A DNA stretch of 64,000 bases from Phialophora verrucosa (taxonomy: Eukaryota > Ascomycota > Eurotiomycetes > Chaetothyriales > Herpotrichiellaceae), in NCBI GenBank assembly GCA_002099365.1, contig MSED01000002.1, positions 2,418,001-2,482,000 of the forward strand, read 5' to 3'. Each line of letters begins with the position of its first letter. Position 1 is the first letter of the stretch. A model generated the notes under the pieces. The model saw nothing but the letters and a program-made list of their open reading frames with translations. It searched no databases and had not been told where the DNA came from. The position numbers were made by a program, and so were the translations under genes. Positions 1 through 9,465 of this stretch are shown here, piece by piece.

Positions 1-588
1 CCGGGGGTTCCTGGGTCGTCGTCGCCTTTCAGCGAATGTCGAGCACATCGATTCCTCAGGGCGCTCGATCAAATTGGATGGGTTGGATCGGCTAGGAGTC
101 ATGCGGGATGGCACCCGTCGGAGGACACGGCGTGATGCGATGGACGCTGGGGTCCGGGTCCTCTATTGCACACTGTAGTGCTTGCTACGGAAGCAAGCAT
201 GAATGCCCACGACTCACTCACCCGCTCACTCGACCGCTGCTGCGGCACGATGCATCAGGGCCAGGTACTTATTTAGCAATGCACGGACTCCGCGCACTAA
301 TACTGTCCCTCCTGTCTCGCTTTTCGGGCTTCTCTAATCGCCTCTCTCTTGATAAACACTACTCGCGACCGTACCAGAGCGCATTGCTTTGCTTATTCTG
401 TATTGTATGCTTGCGTTGTATCCCTCTCGTAGTGCATAGTCTCATGGTGATATTGACGTTGACATTGCGCCCGACTCTATGGATCCAGAGTCTAGTGATC
501 TATGAATTTATGAATTTATAATATCGGTCTAACTTCCAATTCTCAACATGTCTAGGTTAAAATGGTTGACGAAAGCAGAGATCGTCGG
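1..588. other. Intergenic, no gene recognised
   Basis: Only short open frames without recognisable composition or splice structure are seen. The stretch lies downstream of the ferric-reductase gene, so it is probably 3' flank plus flank of a gene outside the window. Confidence 0.5.
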
Positions 589-2766
589 TCACCATCCAAA
601 CTTTTCGACATGAACATTGATTTCCCACCCCTGCTTCACGAGCTCGGCGGTGATATTGCGGACATCGCGCACGAGGCCATCCGGACCGGAGACGATGACG
701 CAGATCTTATCTTTCCGAGGAAGCGCAGATCTCATGCTAGTACTCGGAGTCGTTCTCGTTGCTGAAACGAGGGATTCACCCGAAGCGGAGTCCTCGAGGG
801 TCATAGACGATGGGGTCCTCGAAGGCACTGTGCCTTGGGTCGAGGTGACCCAGTTCCAGATCTCAGTCTTCATATCTGGTCGTCCACCCTCGGGAGCCGG
901 GGCTCTGGTGTCGAAGGCTTGCGTGATCAGACTTGCTATTTCGTCGACCTCGGACGCCTGCTCAGCTCCAGTGGGGTATTTATACCCAGTGGGAGAAGCA
1001 TCTCGGTTAGTGGCGCTTGACTTCGGGACCATAGTGATCCACTCCTGGTGCTGTTCGTCCTGCCGGACCCAGAAGTGTGTGTAATCCCATGTCGGAACGA
1101 GGGGACCGCATTCGAGGGTGGCCAGTGGTGATTTCCTCGTGCCATTCTCGTATACCGTCCTTGTCGTCACTATCGCGTCTGCCTGTGCGTGGTCTGAGAC
1201 ACGAATATCCCACGCCAGGGGATATGTGACGGCAATGCCACTCCCACCGGCGATGAAACAGACACGGCTGGCGGCCTGAGCTGCTTCAAGAGCGGAGCTC
1301 GAGCCGTATGGTCCATCAAGGACAACTTCGCAGTGTTGGTGGAATTTGGCGTAGCGCAGGAGGTCGAGAGAGAACCCGTCTATGGCGCGGATAGTGAGTT
1401 GCAGAGGCCACGATTTTAGCTGTCGGTCGACTGGATTCGGTGGTGGTGCCGGAGATGCGATAGTGAAGGGATGGGCTTGAAAGCGATATTTGAAGCCCAT
1501 TGATGGGATGGTGAGGAAGACGTGTTGGCCTGGGGCCCAGCCGTAATGGAGGTGTTTCCGAATTCCTGACACTGACTTCTGCTGCCGTAGCGGAATTTCT
1601 GCATGCAATAATATGGTCTGTCCATCGGCAGCGACTTCCAATGTGGCGATGAACTTCCGGCTTGATGTTGCTATACGCCAGATGCCTCTATCGATAACCC
1701 AGATGGCCAGAGCAGCTCCCACGTAGGGTCGAGCAGTGGGATAGTGAAAGAACAAAAACACCAATGCCGCGACTTGAAAGAATATGTGCAAGCCCAAAAA
1801 AGCCTCGTAGTAAAGACGTCGAAACCACCCAACGCTCGTGATATATATAATGTAATAGGAGACGACAGCGCAAATGCCCAAGAGGACGACTTTGGCGGTG
1901 AGATACCGGAGAAATGTATATCCCAAGGGTTGCAGAATGGTGTACCACACGAAAAACATTCCAAACATGTGGATAACAGCGAAGCAAGTCATCCATTCTC
2001 CCAGACGGCGGTGAAAGATATTAAGTCCTTCGTAGGACCACCCAGTCAGGGATTTGATGGGTTGGTTATTCTTCGCCGCCAGCACGTAGAGCACGGGAAG
2101 GTTGGCCACAAAGAGGAGGCCGGCTCGATCGACGAGGATGAAGATCCATTGCGGAGAGAGAGGAGCGCGGTAGAAGAGGTAGAAGAGGTTGAGTGCCAGA
2201 AAGAATAAGATGAGGAGAGTTGTGCCATTATCTGGCAAGGTGTTGACGGGCGAGGTCAAGGCCGGTATCGGGCGTGGTTGGTAGAGTAGGAACGATGCGA
2301 GCCGGTTCCACAGCAATGGACGTTCCTTTGTTCCTTTCTGCGATAGTAGAGGCGTGGCTTCGTCGATATCCTTCTGCGGGGGTGTCTTCGCTCCTGTCAA
2401 CGTGCTGCTCGATGATGAGGATGGAGTCAGATCGACCACGCTATCATTTCTGATACCGACGTCGCTGCTGCCCGTGCTATTGCTCCGATGTCGCCGCCTC
2501 TTGTAAACCTCATGACCACAGGATATGGCCACCACAGCTGCAATCCATATATAATAGGTCGGGACGAACTTTCGATGCCATAGTATGGCTGCGATGATCT
2601 TGCGGATGTGGTCAGATTGAGGTACCCCGCCTGTGTTTGCTAGGGTATCGACGAGATTACTGGATGGCTTTAGGGGGAGGCGGAGGGTTTGGAGGAAGTC
2701 ATGAGGCAGAACAGCATCGTCCATCTGTCTTGCTGCCTGTACACACGGCAGCGTGAAGCAGAACAT
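589..2766 (-). CDS. Ferric reductase-like transmembrane flavocytochrome
   Basis: Predicted 725-aa intronless protein of the ferric reductase/NADPH oxidase superfamily, which moves electrons from cytosolic NAD(P)H through FAD and two haems across a membrane, usually to reduce Fe(III) or Cu(II). About seven hydrophobic segments lie between residues ~65 and 365. The two bis-haem motifs are exact: His252 and His266 (H-x13-H) in one helix, His327 and His341 (H-x13-H) in another. An FAD-binding HPFT motif sits near residue 432, and a glycine-rich NAD-binding segment (AGGSGIAVTYP) near 505. The C-terminus (HVEKFGW) is typical of the family. A Ser-rich linker follows the first helix. The start is the first ATG; a second in-frame ATG at 2724 would remove 14 residues and is also plausible. 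Substrate metal and membrane (plasma membrane or vacuole) cannot be told from sequence. Confidence 0.93.
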   Translation of the reverse strand: MFCFTLPCVQAARQMDDAVLPHDFLQTLRLPLKPSSNLVDTLANTGGVPQSDHIRKIIAAILWHRKFVPTYYIWIAAVVAISCGHEVYKRRRHRSNSTGSSDVGIRNDSVVDLTPSSSSSSTLTGAKTPPQKDIDEATPLLSQKGTKERPLLWNRLASFLLYQPRPIPALTSPVNTLPDNGTTLLILFFLALNLFYLFYRAPLSPQWIFILVDRAGLLFVANLPVLYVLAAKNNQPIKSLTGWSYEGLNIFHRRLGEWMTCFAVIHMFGMFFVWYTILQPLGYTFLRYLTAKVVLLGICAVVSYYIIYITSVGWFRRLYYEAFLGLHIFFQVAALVFLFFHYPTARPYVGAALAIWVIDRGIWRIATSSRKFIATLEVAADGQTILLHAEIPLRQQKSVSGIRKHLHYGWAPGQHVFLTIPSMGFKYRFQAHPFTIASPAPPPNPVDRQLKSWPLQLTIRAIDGFSLDLLRYAKFHQHCEVVLDGPYGSSSALEAAQAASRVCFIAGGSGIAVTYPLAWDIRVSDHAQADAIVTTRTVYENGTRKSPLATLECGPLVPTWDYTHFWVRQDEQHQEWITMVPKSSATNRDASPTGYKYPTGAEQASEVDEIASLITQAFDTRAPAPEGGRPDMKTEIWNWVTSTQGTVPSRTPSSMTLEDSASGESLVSATRTTPSTSMRSALPRKDKICVIVSGPDGLVRDVRNITAELVKQGWEINVHVEKFGW

Positions 2767-4117
2767 CAATGTCGATATCAGGAAGCGCCGTCAAACATCT
2801 TATCAAGATTAGATCGGAAGAACCTTGAAGCTGACGCCACGTCTGACTTGGGATTAGCGGCTTGGCATCCCTTCGGCCGACTCTGTGTTCCATGCCACGC
2901 TTGCTTCCTCTCGGTTCCCAGGCTTTTCAACAGCAGTCGTAGGAGATTGCGATCGAAGCTTCATCGTCCTCGGTAAAGGTATGAGACGCCAAGCTTCAGC
3001 CGCTCGCGACAGGCTGATTCCTCAAGGAACGACGATGCCGTTGCTCACCATAGGGTCCCATGGAAGCGAATACGAGGCTAGCCTTCTTGCCCACCTCGTA
3101 TTCCTGCACCTTCAAGTCAGCTGGACCTTATAACATTCTCTCTTTACGCAAGATGGCAGCTGAAACTCTCGAAACATTTTCTTTGTTGTGCTGGAAGTCA
3201 TCCACAGAGGAACAACTTCTAATCGAGCGGGCGAGAACCCTGGCCGCGACCTCGTGTTGCCAGGTTCCCAACATCTTGTCCAACGAGGCATGCACGCTTC
3301 TCGAAGACTTCGCCGTGTTGGCGCCGTAGGGCTGGCGGTTCGGATCCGCACTGACAAGGCAGCTTTCTTGGCTCCTTGAAGCATTTGCTTAGCCATTCTT
3401 AGCGATCTTGACTTGAGCACTTTGTACGAGGCATGTTCTGGTTTACGGAGCCTGGAATCGAGGTTATGCGCAAGCCGAGATCCTAATGTCAAACTCGTTT
3501 CCCCCTCTGAAGTGTACCGACTCGCTTAAGTGCCGGACTCATTGGCATCCAATCTGTATCTCTGCCGCAGTTCATCGGCTCTCCTGGCGAGACCATGCCC
3601 AAACTTGCTCTTAAAGTTCAGGCAGGCGGCTGAGTGACGTCCGCAGGTCAAAATGTGATAGGCACATGGAGCCGCGTGTGCTTGGAAAAGGGAAGTGCAA
3701 AAGTTCTTGCCATGCCAATTCAGCAATGGACTTTTGACGCACTAATTCTTGCACTGATCGAGACGCGGGACGCGGAGGGCGTTGGGGCTGGTTCTAACAC
3801 CGCTGTGCATTTCCTCAGTCTGCGACGGCCAGGTCCTCAGGTTGAACTTTCCTATTTTTATAGCTGCCGAGAGTGGTCCAGCCTCTCATTGCGCACCGTC
3901 CTTCAAGCGGTTCGAGGTTAGCCCAGTCAAATCTGTGGCAGACGAGGGTGGCATGTTGAGTCTGCCTTGCTTGGGGGCGCGGGCTCTCAAGAATGGGGAT
4001 GGGCACGAAGATAAATATCCCAGCTGTACCCGCCTTTTTCCCAACGAACACCTTGGATGACCCCTTTTGATTCTCATCCTCTACCACTTCTCAGATTGCT
4101 CGAGGCTAGTGGTCAAG
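2767..4117. other. Divergent intergenic region
   Basis: Lies between the starts of the ferric-reductase gene (-) and the secreted-protein gene (+), so it should hold both promoters. A GATAA core (minus strand, 2800-2804) lies about 35 bp upstream of the reductase ATG; GATA factors control many fungal iron genes, but the flanks are not the full iron-GATA consensus. A TATA-like AT run is seen near 3848-3862. No convincing gene. Confidence 0.4.
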
Positions 4118-4967
4118 ATGACTTCCTCAGTCACATGCACACTCGGCACCGCCTTGTTGCTGGTTACCATGGTGTTGGGTCAGGACTGTGGACGTGAGTT
4201 CCCCATGTTCTCAATGTTAATCGACGAAGCCTAATGGTCTAGGACTTGTTGTCTTCACGGACCGAGGGGCAAGCTCGAACTATTACAACTGCTCTGCACA
4301 TGTCGATGACGACATGTGGAAATACCTTGCATGGTTCAATGGTGAGAAAACCTTCAACGTCTTGACCAGGCTTCGTTGACAAGCTCCAGGCACTACTACA
4401 GTCACACTGACTGGAGGCCCGGCGTCCGAATGTCCCGACACAACGTGGCAACCATTGAACAACTCCCTCCTGATAGGAGGTATGACGGTTCCAGGCAACG
4501 CATCTCTTGATCGCCGCGTATACGATAACAATACCTTTTACTTCGAAATCCCAAGTCAAGACAATGACAACATCACCGTCAGCTTCCAGTCTTCGTCTGA
4601 TGAGTGGTTTGATGAACCTCAAGGTTGGCAGCTCAACGCTACCAAGAACGGAGACGGGTACGATTTGGCAGGCACCTGGATCGGCACGCTGCCAGACAAC
4701 AACGAGCTTGATTTCCCCGGTGTGCCAGGTGACGATTGTTGGGATGGCGGTCCTTACTATCTGGGGATGAAGGGCTATGACAACTTGAAATGGGTGCTTG
4801 AAGGACATGTTTCGCCAACCGCCGCCGAAATCAGTATCATCGAGACAAATGTCGATAGAGATGGTGGAGTGTGGCACATCTTTACAAATTTCACTGGCAA
4901 GGCTGGTCCAAAAGGTCCTAAGTTGGTGACCACAGGGGATGCGCCGACGACTGATGCGAAAGCTTGA
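4118..4967 (+). CDS. Small secreted protein, three exons, unknown function
   Basis: Joined exons 4118-4193, 4243-4341 and 4390-4967 give a continuous 250-aa frame; both introns (49 and 48 bp) have GTGAG donors and TAG/CAG acceptors. The first ~22 residues form a clear signal peptide (TLGTALLLVTMVLGQ). The mature protein has few cysteines, several N-x-S/T sequons (NCS, NGT, NNS, NAS, NIT) and many Asp and Trp residues; it has no hydrophobic tail, so it is expected to be exported rather than anchored. I do not recognise the family; it may be a lineage-restricted extracellular protein. The ATG at 4118 is the only one giving a signal peptide in frame with the splice structure. The C-terminal tail is Lys/Gly/Thr-rich. 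Confidence 0.8.
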
Positions 4968-5808
4968 TTGTTGCACAGTGCAAAGCAGGGAACACTGGAA
5001 ACGTGAATGGATGCTGTAATCTGATTATTGGATTCCAACAGAGCATTCCCAGCAGACAGTGCTGGAGGAGGCAGCGGGGGCCCTGGAGCACATTGCTTGA
5101 ATAAGTTTAAGAGTAGCCCAGGCCAGCCAGTAAGGCGTAGGTAAGGCGCAGGTGAGGCGTAATTGAGAGTCTCGATGCACCCCCACAAAATAACCTCGAT
5201 CCTGCCTCGACACTTCGACTCGAAATACATTGTCAAACCCGAGCAGACTTTGGCCAAAACTCTCTTAACTGGATATTCGGGACAAGGACAAGCTCTACCA
5301 CTTGGTGACGGGCCTACCCGAGCAATAGCATCAATCAATGCGCACGCACTGTCTTCTATACCCTGCTCGTCACACGGTCGTCATTTCGACAGTGTTCTTT
5401 CTGACCTTCTACACCGTCGACTACAACCTGCATCTTATTCTTTTCACCCATACCTGATAACAAGGGCATCAACGCCCAGCAACGGCCGAAATAGCTTCAC
5501 CCTTCCGATGATGGCACGCTGCACCATGTGGTAGGAGGCTGCATTCCACCCGTTTGCGGCTTACAACATCACGAGCCACATTCCAGACCTGCTGGCTTGT
5601 TGACGTGTCTCTGAGCTCTTTATACGTAAAGCACGCCAGCAAGACATATGGCCGTTTCCTGTCTACGTCTTCTTTGTCTAGCCAGTCCTTTCATTACGGA
5701 GTCTCTTTGTTAGCGACCCATTCCACTCGTTCTGTACTTGCGCCCACGTTCGTTACTTCGTTGACCAACATCAACGCCAAATTCTACACTACTCTCGCAG
5801 TAACCAAA
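4968..5808. other. Intergenic region upstream of the CFEM gene
   Basis: No gene recognised. It contains a short 11-bp tandem repeat at 5130-5162 and a CT-rich stretch before the CFEM start at 5809. Confidence 0.5.
5130..5162. repeat. 11-bp tandem repeat, three copies
   Basis: Three adjacent 11-bp units (GTAAGGCGTAG, GTAAGGCGCAG, GTGAGGCGTAA) with one or two changes each, between the secreted-protein and CFEM genes. Confidence 0.85.
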
Positions 5809-6645
5809 ATGCATCGCCAGATCTTCACCGCGCTGTTTCTTGCGGCCGTCGCGCAGGCAAGGCCCCAAACACCAGGAGACACCAGTGCTCTTGCAGGGTT
5901 ACCTGCCTGTGCGGTAAGACACCCAGCATTCATGCAGTCCAAGCGATTGGGTCGATGCTGATCTGTCAAACAGCAAGATGCCGCCAACGCCGCTCTCGGA
6001 TCCTCGGGCTGTGCTGTAGATGACAAGAGCTGTATCTGCACCTCGCAACAGTTCATCGCCGCTATCACAACTGCCGTCACTCAGACTTGCACCGCGCAAG
6101 ACGTTCAAGGTACGCATACACACACGACCACGTCTCTGGTCCTAGGCCTAGGACAGCCTACGCGAACGGAAAGCCCGCAGCATACCCAGAGATTGTCAAC
6201 ACCGCGTACTTGTACTTATGCTGACAAAAATATACGTATAGCCGCCCTGCTCTTTGCGCAAACATACTGTGGTGCGGCTCTCGGCGCTGGAGACGAAGCC
6301 ACCACTTCAGACTCTGCAGCGCCTACATCGCCTCCCCCGGCTACCGATGATGACGACTGGCACGGCGCTTCCACAACGACAGTTCCCGGCACGGTGACAG
6401 CCACGACAAGCATCCCGGGGGCTAGCGTCTGGGTCAGCACCATTCCCGACTCTTCCCTCACGAGCTTGATGCACTCGGGCGTCGTGATGACAACCACGCA
6501 GTGCACAACCACCACTACGGTTGCGACTACGCCGGCAAAGACAACGCCCTATACTTCTGCGTATACTGGGGCGGCGGCCAAGAATGTAGGACAGGGAATA
6601 ATGGCAGCCGTGGTTGGTGTTGCTGGGGCAGTTGCTTTGCTGTAA
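5809..6645 (+). CDS. CFEM-domain GPI-type surface protein
   Basis: Exons 5809-5913, 5974-6109 and 6242-6645 (introns 60 and 132 bp) give 214 aa. A signal peptide (residues 1-18) precedes a CFEM-like domain at ~33-105 with the usual landmarks: LPAC, SSGC, a DDKSCIC segment, QTC and TYCG. A Ser/Thr/Pro-rich stalk follows, and the protein ends in a short hydrophobic tail (GIMAAVVGVAGAVALL), as expected for a GPI-anchored wall or membrane protein. CFEM proteins bind haem or act at the cell surface and in host contact. Unusually I count only six domain cysteines instead of eight: the one normally a few residues after LPAC, and one of the later pair before QTC, are absent. The Asp before SCIC, used for haem-iron binding in known haem-type CFEMs, is present. 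The tail is followed by a tandem duplication. Confidence 0.88.
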
Positions 6646-6660
6646 GGTCCTGAAACGCAA

Positions 6661-6883
6661 GAGCGAGGAGCCTGGTCCAGGCGGTTAGGAGTTGTCAAAG
6701 AGCCACATTGGGTGGATTTGACGTTTGAGGATTTCCGTTTGCATTCTACAGAACATTTTGCATAAAGCAGGAGCGAGGAACACAGACCATGCGGTTAGAA
6801 GTTGTCATTGGAGGATCTTGTGTGGATTCGGTATTTGGGGTTTGTGTTTGCATTCTACGGATAAACCATTTTGCATAAAGCAG
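6661..6883. repeat. Imperfect tandem duplication, two ~110-bp units
   Basis: Copy 1 (6661-6770) and copy 2 (6771-6883) share, in order, GAGCGAGGA, GCGGTTAG-AGTTGTCA, GTGGATT, TTTGCATTCTAC and CATTTTGCATAAAGCAG. They begin 16 bp after the CFEM stop codon and therefore probably fall in its 3' UTR or terminator. The remaining bases to 7176 hold nothing recognisable. Confidence 0.85.
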
Positions 6884-7176
6884 GAGCAGGTGTAGGAGGC
6901 ATTCCGATAGCAATTTAATACATTTTGACTAGTGCTCTCCAGAAATGGATTGCCCAAGTGAGGAGATGATACTCGCAAGCCACCACCATGATGCTGTGCG
7001 TCAGGGAACACACCGTTCTAGCTTCCTTCGCCGTGATGCGTCCCTTTCGGAAAACTGTGTAGCAAGTCCAGCCCATTCTGAAGAGCGAACGGTTCACGCG
7101 CTCTCCGTCATTCATCGAGAGGCGGGTCCGTCGTCAAGATCATGCTGTCTGCGGTCTGCCTTCGACATGCCTGCGC

Positions 7177-8484
7177 TCATTGTTTTTCTCCCTCGGGCGG
7201 CTTAGCGTCCAGACCGCCATGCTTTACGCTGCCTCTGTGGGCGTGGTGCATGTTCGCATCGCCGTCAACCTGGTAATACAGCAGAGCGTTCGGATCGGCA
7301 CGGCCAGCCATCAACTCGTTCACCCGCCTCTCATGTTCCTTCCTGACTTCATCCCGTCGCCTCTGCTCCTTGAGTCGCTTCTGGTCCTCGAACTTCTTCC
7401 TCGCTTCACGGTGCTTCTCAATCTCTCTGGCGGCCATGAACGTGCGCATCGCCCCGTAACCCCTCAACTGTCTCGCGGTTTCCTCCCAGAAGAGCTTCAC
7501 TGACTCTTCGTTGACTCTGCACGAGAGGGCCAAGATCCTCCGTTCTGCAACGTTGAGGTACTGCTTCTTGAAATATGTATCCCGCAGGAACGATCTCGTC
7601 TCGGGGGTCAATCCTAAGGAATTTTCCTCGGCCGTCTCGAAGATGGTTGAGTACTTGACCTTCACTTGCTCGGCGATACCGACACGGAAGACGGGGCTGG
7701 GACCCCATTTTGTGATGTGGTGAAACAGGCTAACGCGGGATTCGTGGTCCACGATGCTGAGGACCTTGTTGATGGCGCTGAGGAAGCCGCGCGGCCAGGC
7801 GAGATGGGCCGGCCAGGTTATCTTTGTGGCGATGGGGTCCCACGCCAGGGTTGTCACGTAGGGGATGGATTCGGGGTCGATGATGCGGAGAGGGTGGTGG
7901 ATGTAGCTATTGGGATTGGGGTTGAAGGGGTCTTTGATGGGTGGGGTGATGAAGTCGGTTTCAGCATTGAATTTGGGGGCGTCGTCGTCGGACGTGAAGT
8001 TCAGCATGAAGGCTTCGCCGTAGTGAGCTGGCCGCTTGGGCCGCGTTGGCTGGAGTGTCATGGATTGGTAATCTTCCTCGTCCTCCTTGTCGTCTTCGAG
8101 CTTGAGTCTGCCTCTTTCGTCCCCGAGGCCAAGAAATTTCTCGATCCCGACTCTCAAGCGAGCCATGGAGCCATACTTCTCGTAGCTCTTGAATAGGGCC
8201 TTTGTCTCCCTTGCGAGGACGAGTTGAGTGCTTCTGGTTTGGCGGGACAAGATCGTCTCGGCTTCGAGGGTGAGGCTGTTCAGGTCGGACTCAAGGTCCT
8301 CAAGGAGTTGAGCTTGCGAGTCAGCAGAGAGAGTCGTGTCTGAGGTGCCTGAGTCTTCGGAGTACTCCGAACCCGAACCATCTGAGTCATTCAGACCATC
8401 GACTCCGTCTCCAAATGAATCGTAGAGCGAGTCAAGATCATTGTCACTGGCATCGTCGTAGCCGGCGACGACTTCGGCGTTCAT
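7177..8484 (-). CDS. Acidic protein with homeodomain-like segment
   Basis: 435-aa intronless protein. Residues 1-70 are very rich in Asp, Ser and Glu; residues ~150-280 have aromatic/proline-rich blocks (IHHPLRIIDPESIPY, AWDPIATKITWP) that look like a conserved fungal domain. Residues ~292-345 read like a homeodomain-type three-helix unit: L/F spacing in helix 1, YLNVAERRILALSCRV for helix 2 and turn, and VKLFWEE in the recognition-helix position where classical proteins have WFQN. Residues ~345-395 form a charged Arg/Lys/Glu helix, probably coiled coil. This suggests a nuclear DNA- or protein-binding role, but it is inferred from pattern only. Start is the only ATG at the head of the frame. 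It is divergent from the HET gene. Confidence 0.85.
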   Translation of the reverse strand: MNAEVVAGYDDASDNDLDSLYDSFGDGVDGLNDSDGSGSEYSEDSGTSDTTLSADSQAQLLEDLESDLNSLTLEAETILSRQTRSTQLVLARETKALFKSYEKYGSMARLRVGIEKFLGLGDERGRLKLEDDKEDEEDYQSMTLQPTRPKRPAHYGEAFMLNFTSDDDAPKFNAETDFITPPIKDPFNPNPNSYIHHPLRIIDPESIPYVTTLAWDPIATKITWPAHLAWPRGFLSAINKVLSIVDHESRVSLFHHITKWGPSPVFRVGIAEQVKVKYSTIFETAEENSLGLTPETRSFLRDTYFKKQYLNVAERRILALSCRVNEESVKLFWEETARQLRGYGAMRTFMAAREIEKHREARKKFEDQKRLKEQRRRDEVRKEHERRVNELMAGRADPNALLYYQVDGDANMHHAHRGSVKHGGLDAKPPEGEKQ

Positions 8485-9465
8485 TTTGCGGTGTTACGGT
8501 CTTAGTGTGGGGAGAGTTCCGGGCTTGAGTATGATAATTCCGGCTGGGGTGTGAGAAGGTGTGTGTAAAAGGAAAAGGAGATGATTCTTGATGATCACGA
8601 AACGTGCCTAAGAAAAATTGAACAGAAGAAGGGATGTGACTGTTACCTTGGTGAGAGTGTTTATCCCAGGGAATTCATTCACGCGCATGTGATAGATGTG
8701 CATAGATTAGTGGGTAACTGGGCTGCCAGAGAGAACAATATTAAGGACAGTTCAGGTGTGAAGAAGATGATCTTATTCAGCCGAATAGATTGAGGCTGGC
8801 AAGGCAGTTAGATCCATTGGAAATTCACTGTTTGCTGAGGTGGTGATTGAAGCTTTGCGCATCGAGAATGTAATGTCTGCCGTAGTGCGCTTCAGGCCCT
8901 ATGCTCCGTATCCCCCCATCACAGCTCTTGACTCACTCCAAACATGTGGCCGTATGGAGAGGCAATCGAAATGCCGCTCTGTCATTGTCTTGTTGTTTAG
9001 TCTGTCCTTGGTGGCCAGGATGCAAGCATCAGGCGGCCCTACAACAGCACAAGCTCAATGATGTATCTGCTGCAAAGTTCCTTGTCAATTTATGTCTCAA
9101 ATAATTTCACGACTGGACTATCCTATGAGATCTTCCCTCTTACTGACTTTGAATTCGTTGTCATCGTCCTCCCTCGACCATAGAAAGAACATGCGCATGC
9201 TATGTCGAAATATCTTGCTGCCTTGAGTAAGTGGAGGCTTTGATGCGCTGTCGGCTCAGATATACCACACTGGTACTTCGGACAAGGAAGAAAAGTGACC
9301 ACAATCTGTGGATATTGGAGCATTCAGGTGAACTGGAATACTATAAGCTCGAGGAAAAGAGCACAAAATCTTCAGCTTTTGCTGTCTGCACGAATTCTGA
9401 TTGCCAGATACTTCTTGAAGGCCAGCCTCCAAACAGCCTCCCTCTTGGGCATTCAAATTCGCTTG
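8485..9465. other. Divergent intergenic region
   Basis: Between the starts of the homeodomain-like gene (-) and the HET gene (+). Only short frames; no element recognised. Confidence 0.45.

Noticed and set aside
9295..9465. N-terminal extension of the HET protein
   Set aside because: The 57 added residues have leader-like composition; the ATG at 9466 gives a more natural start.
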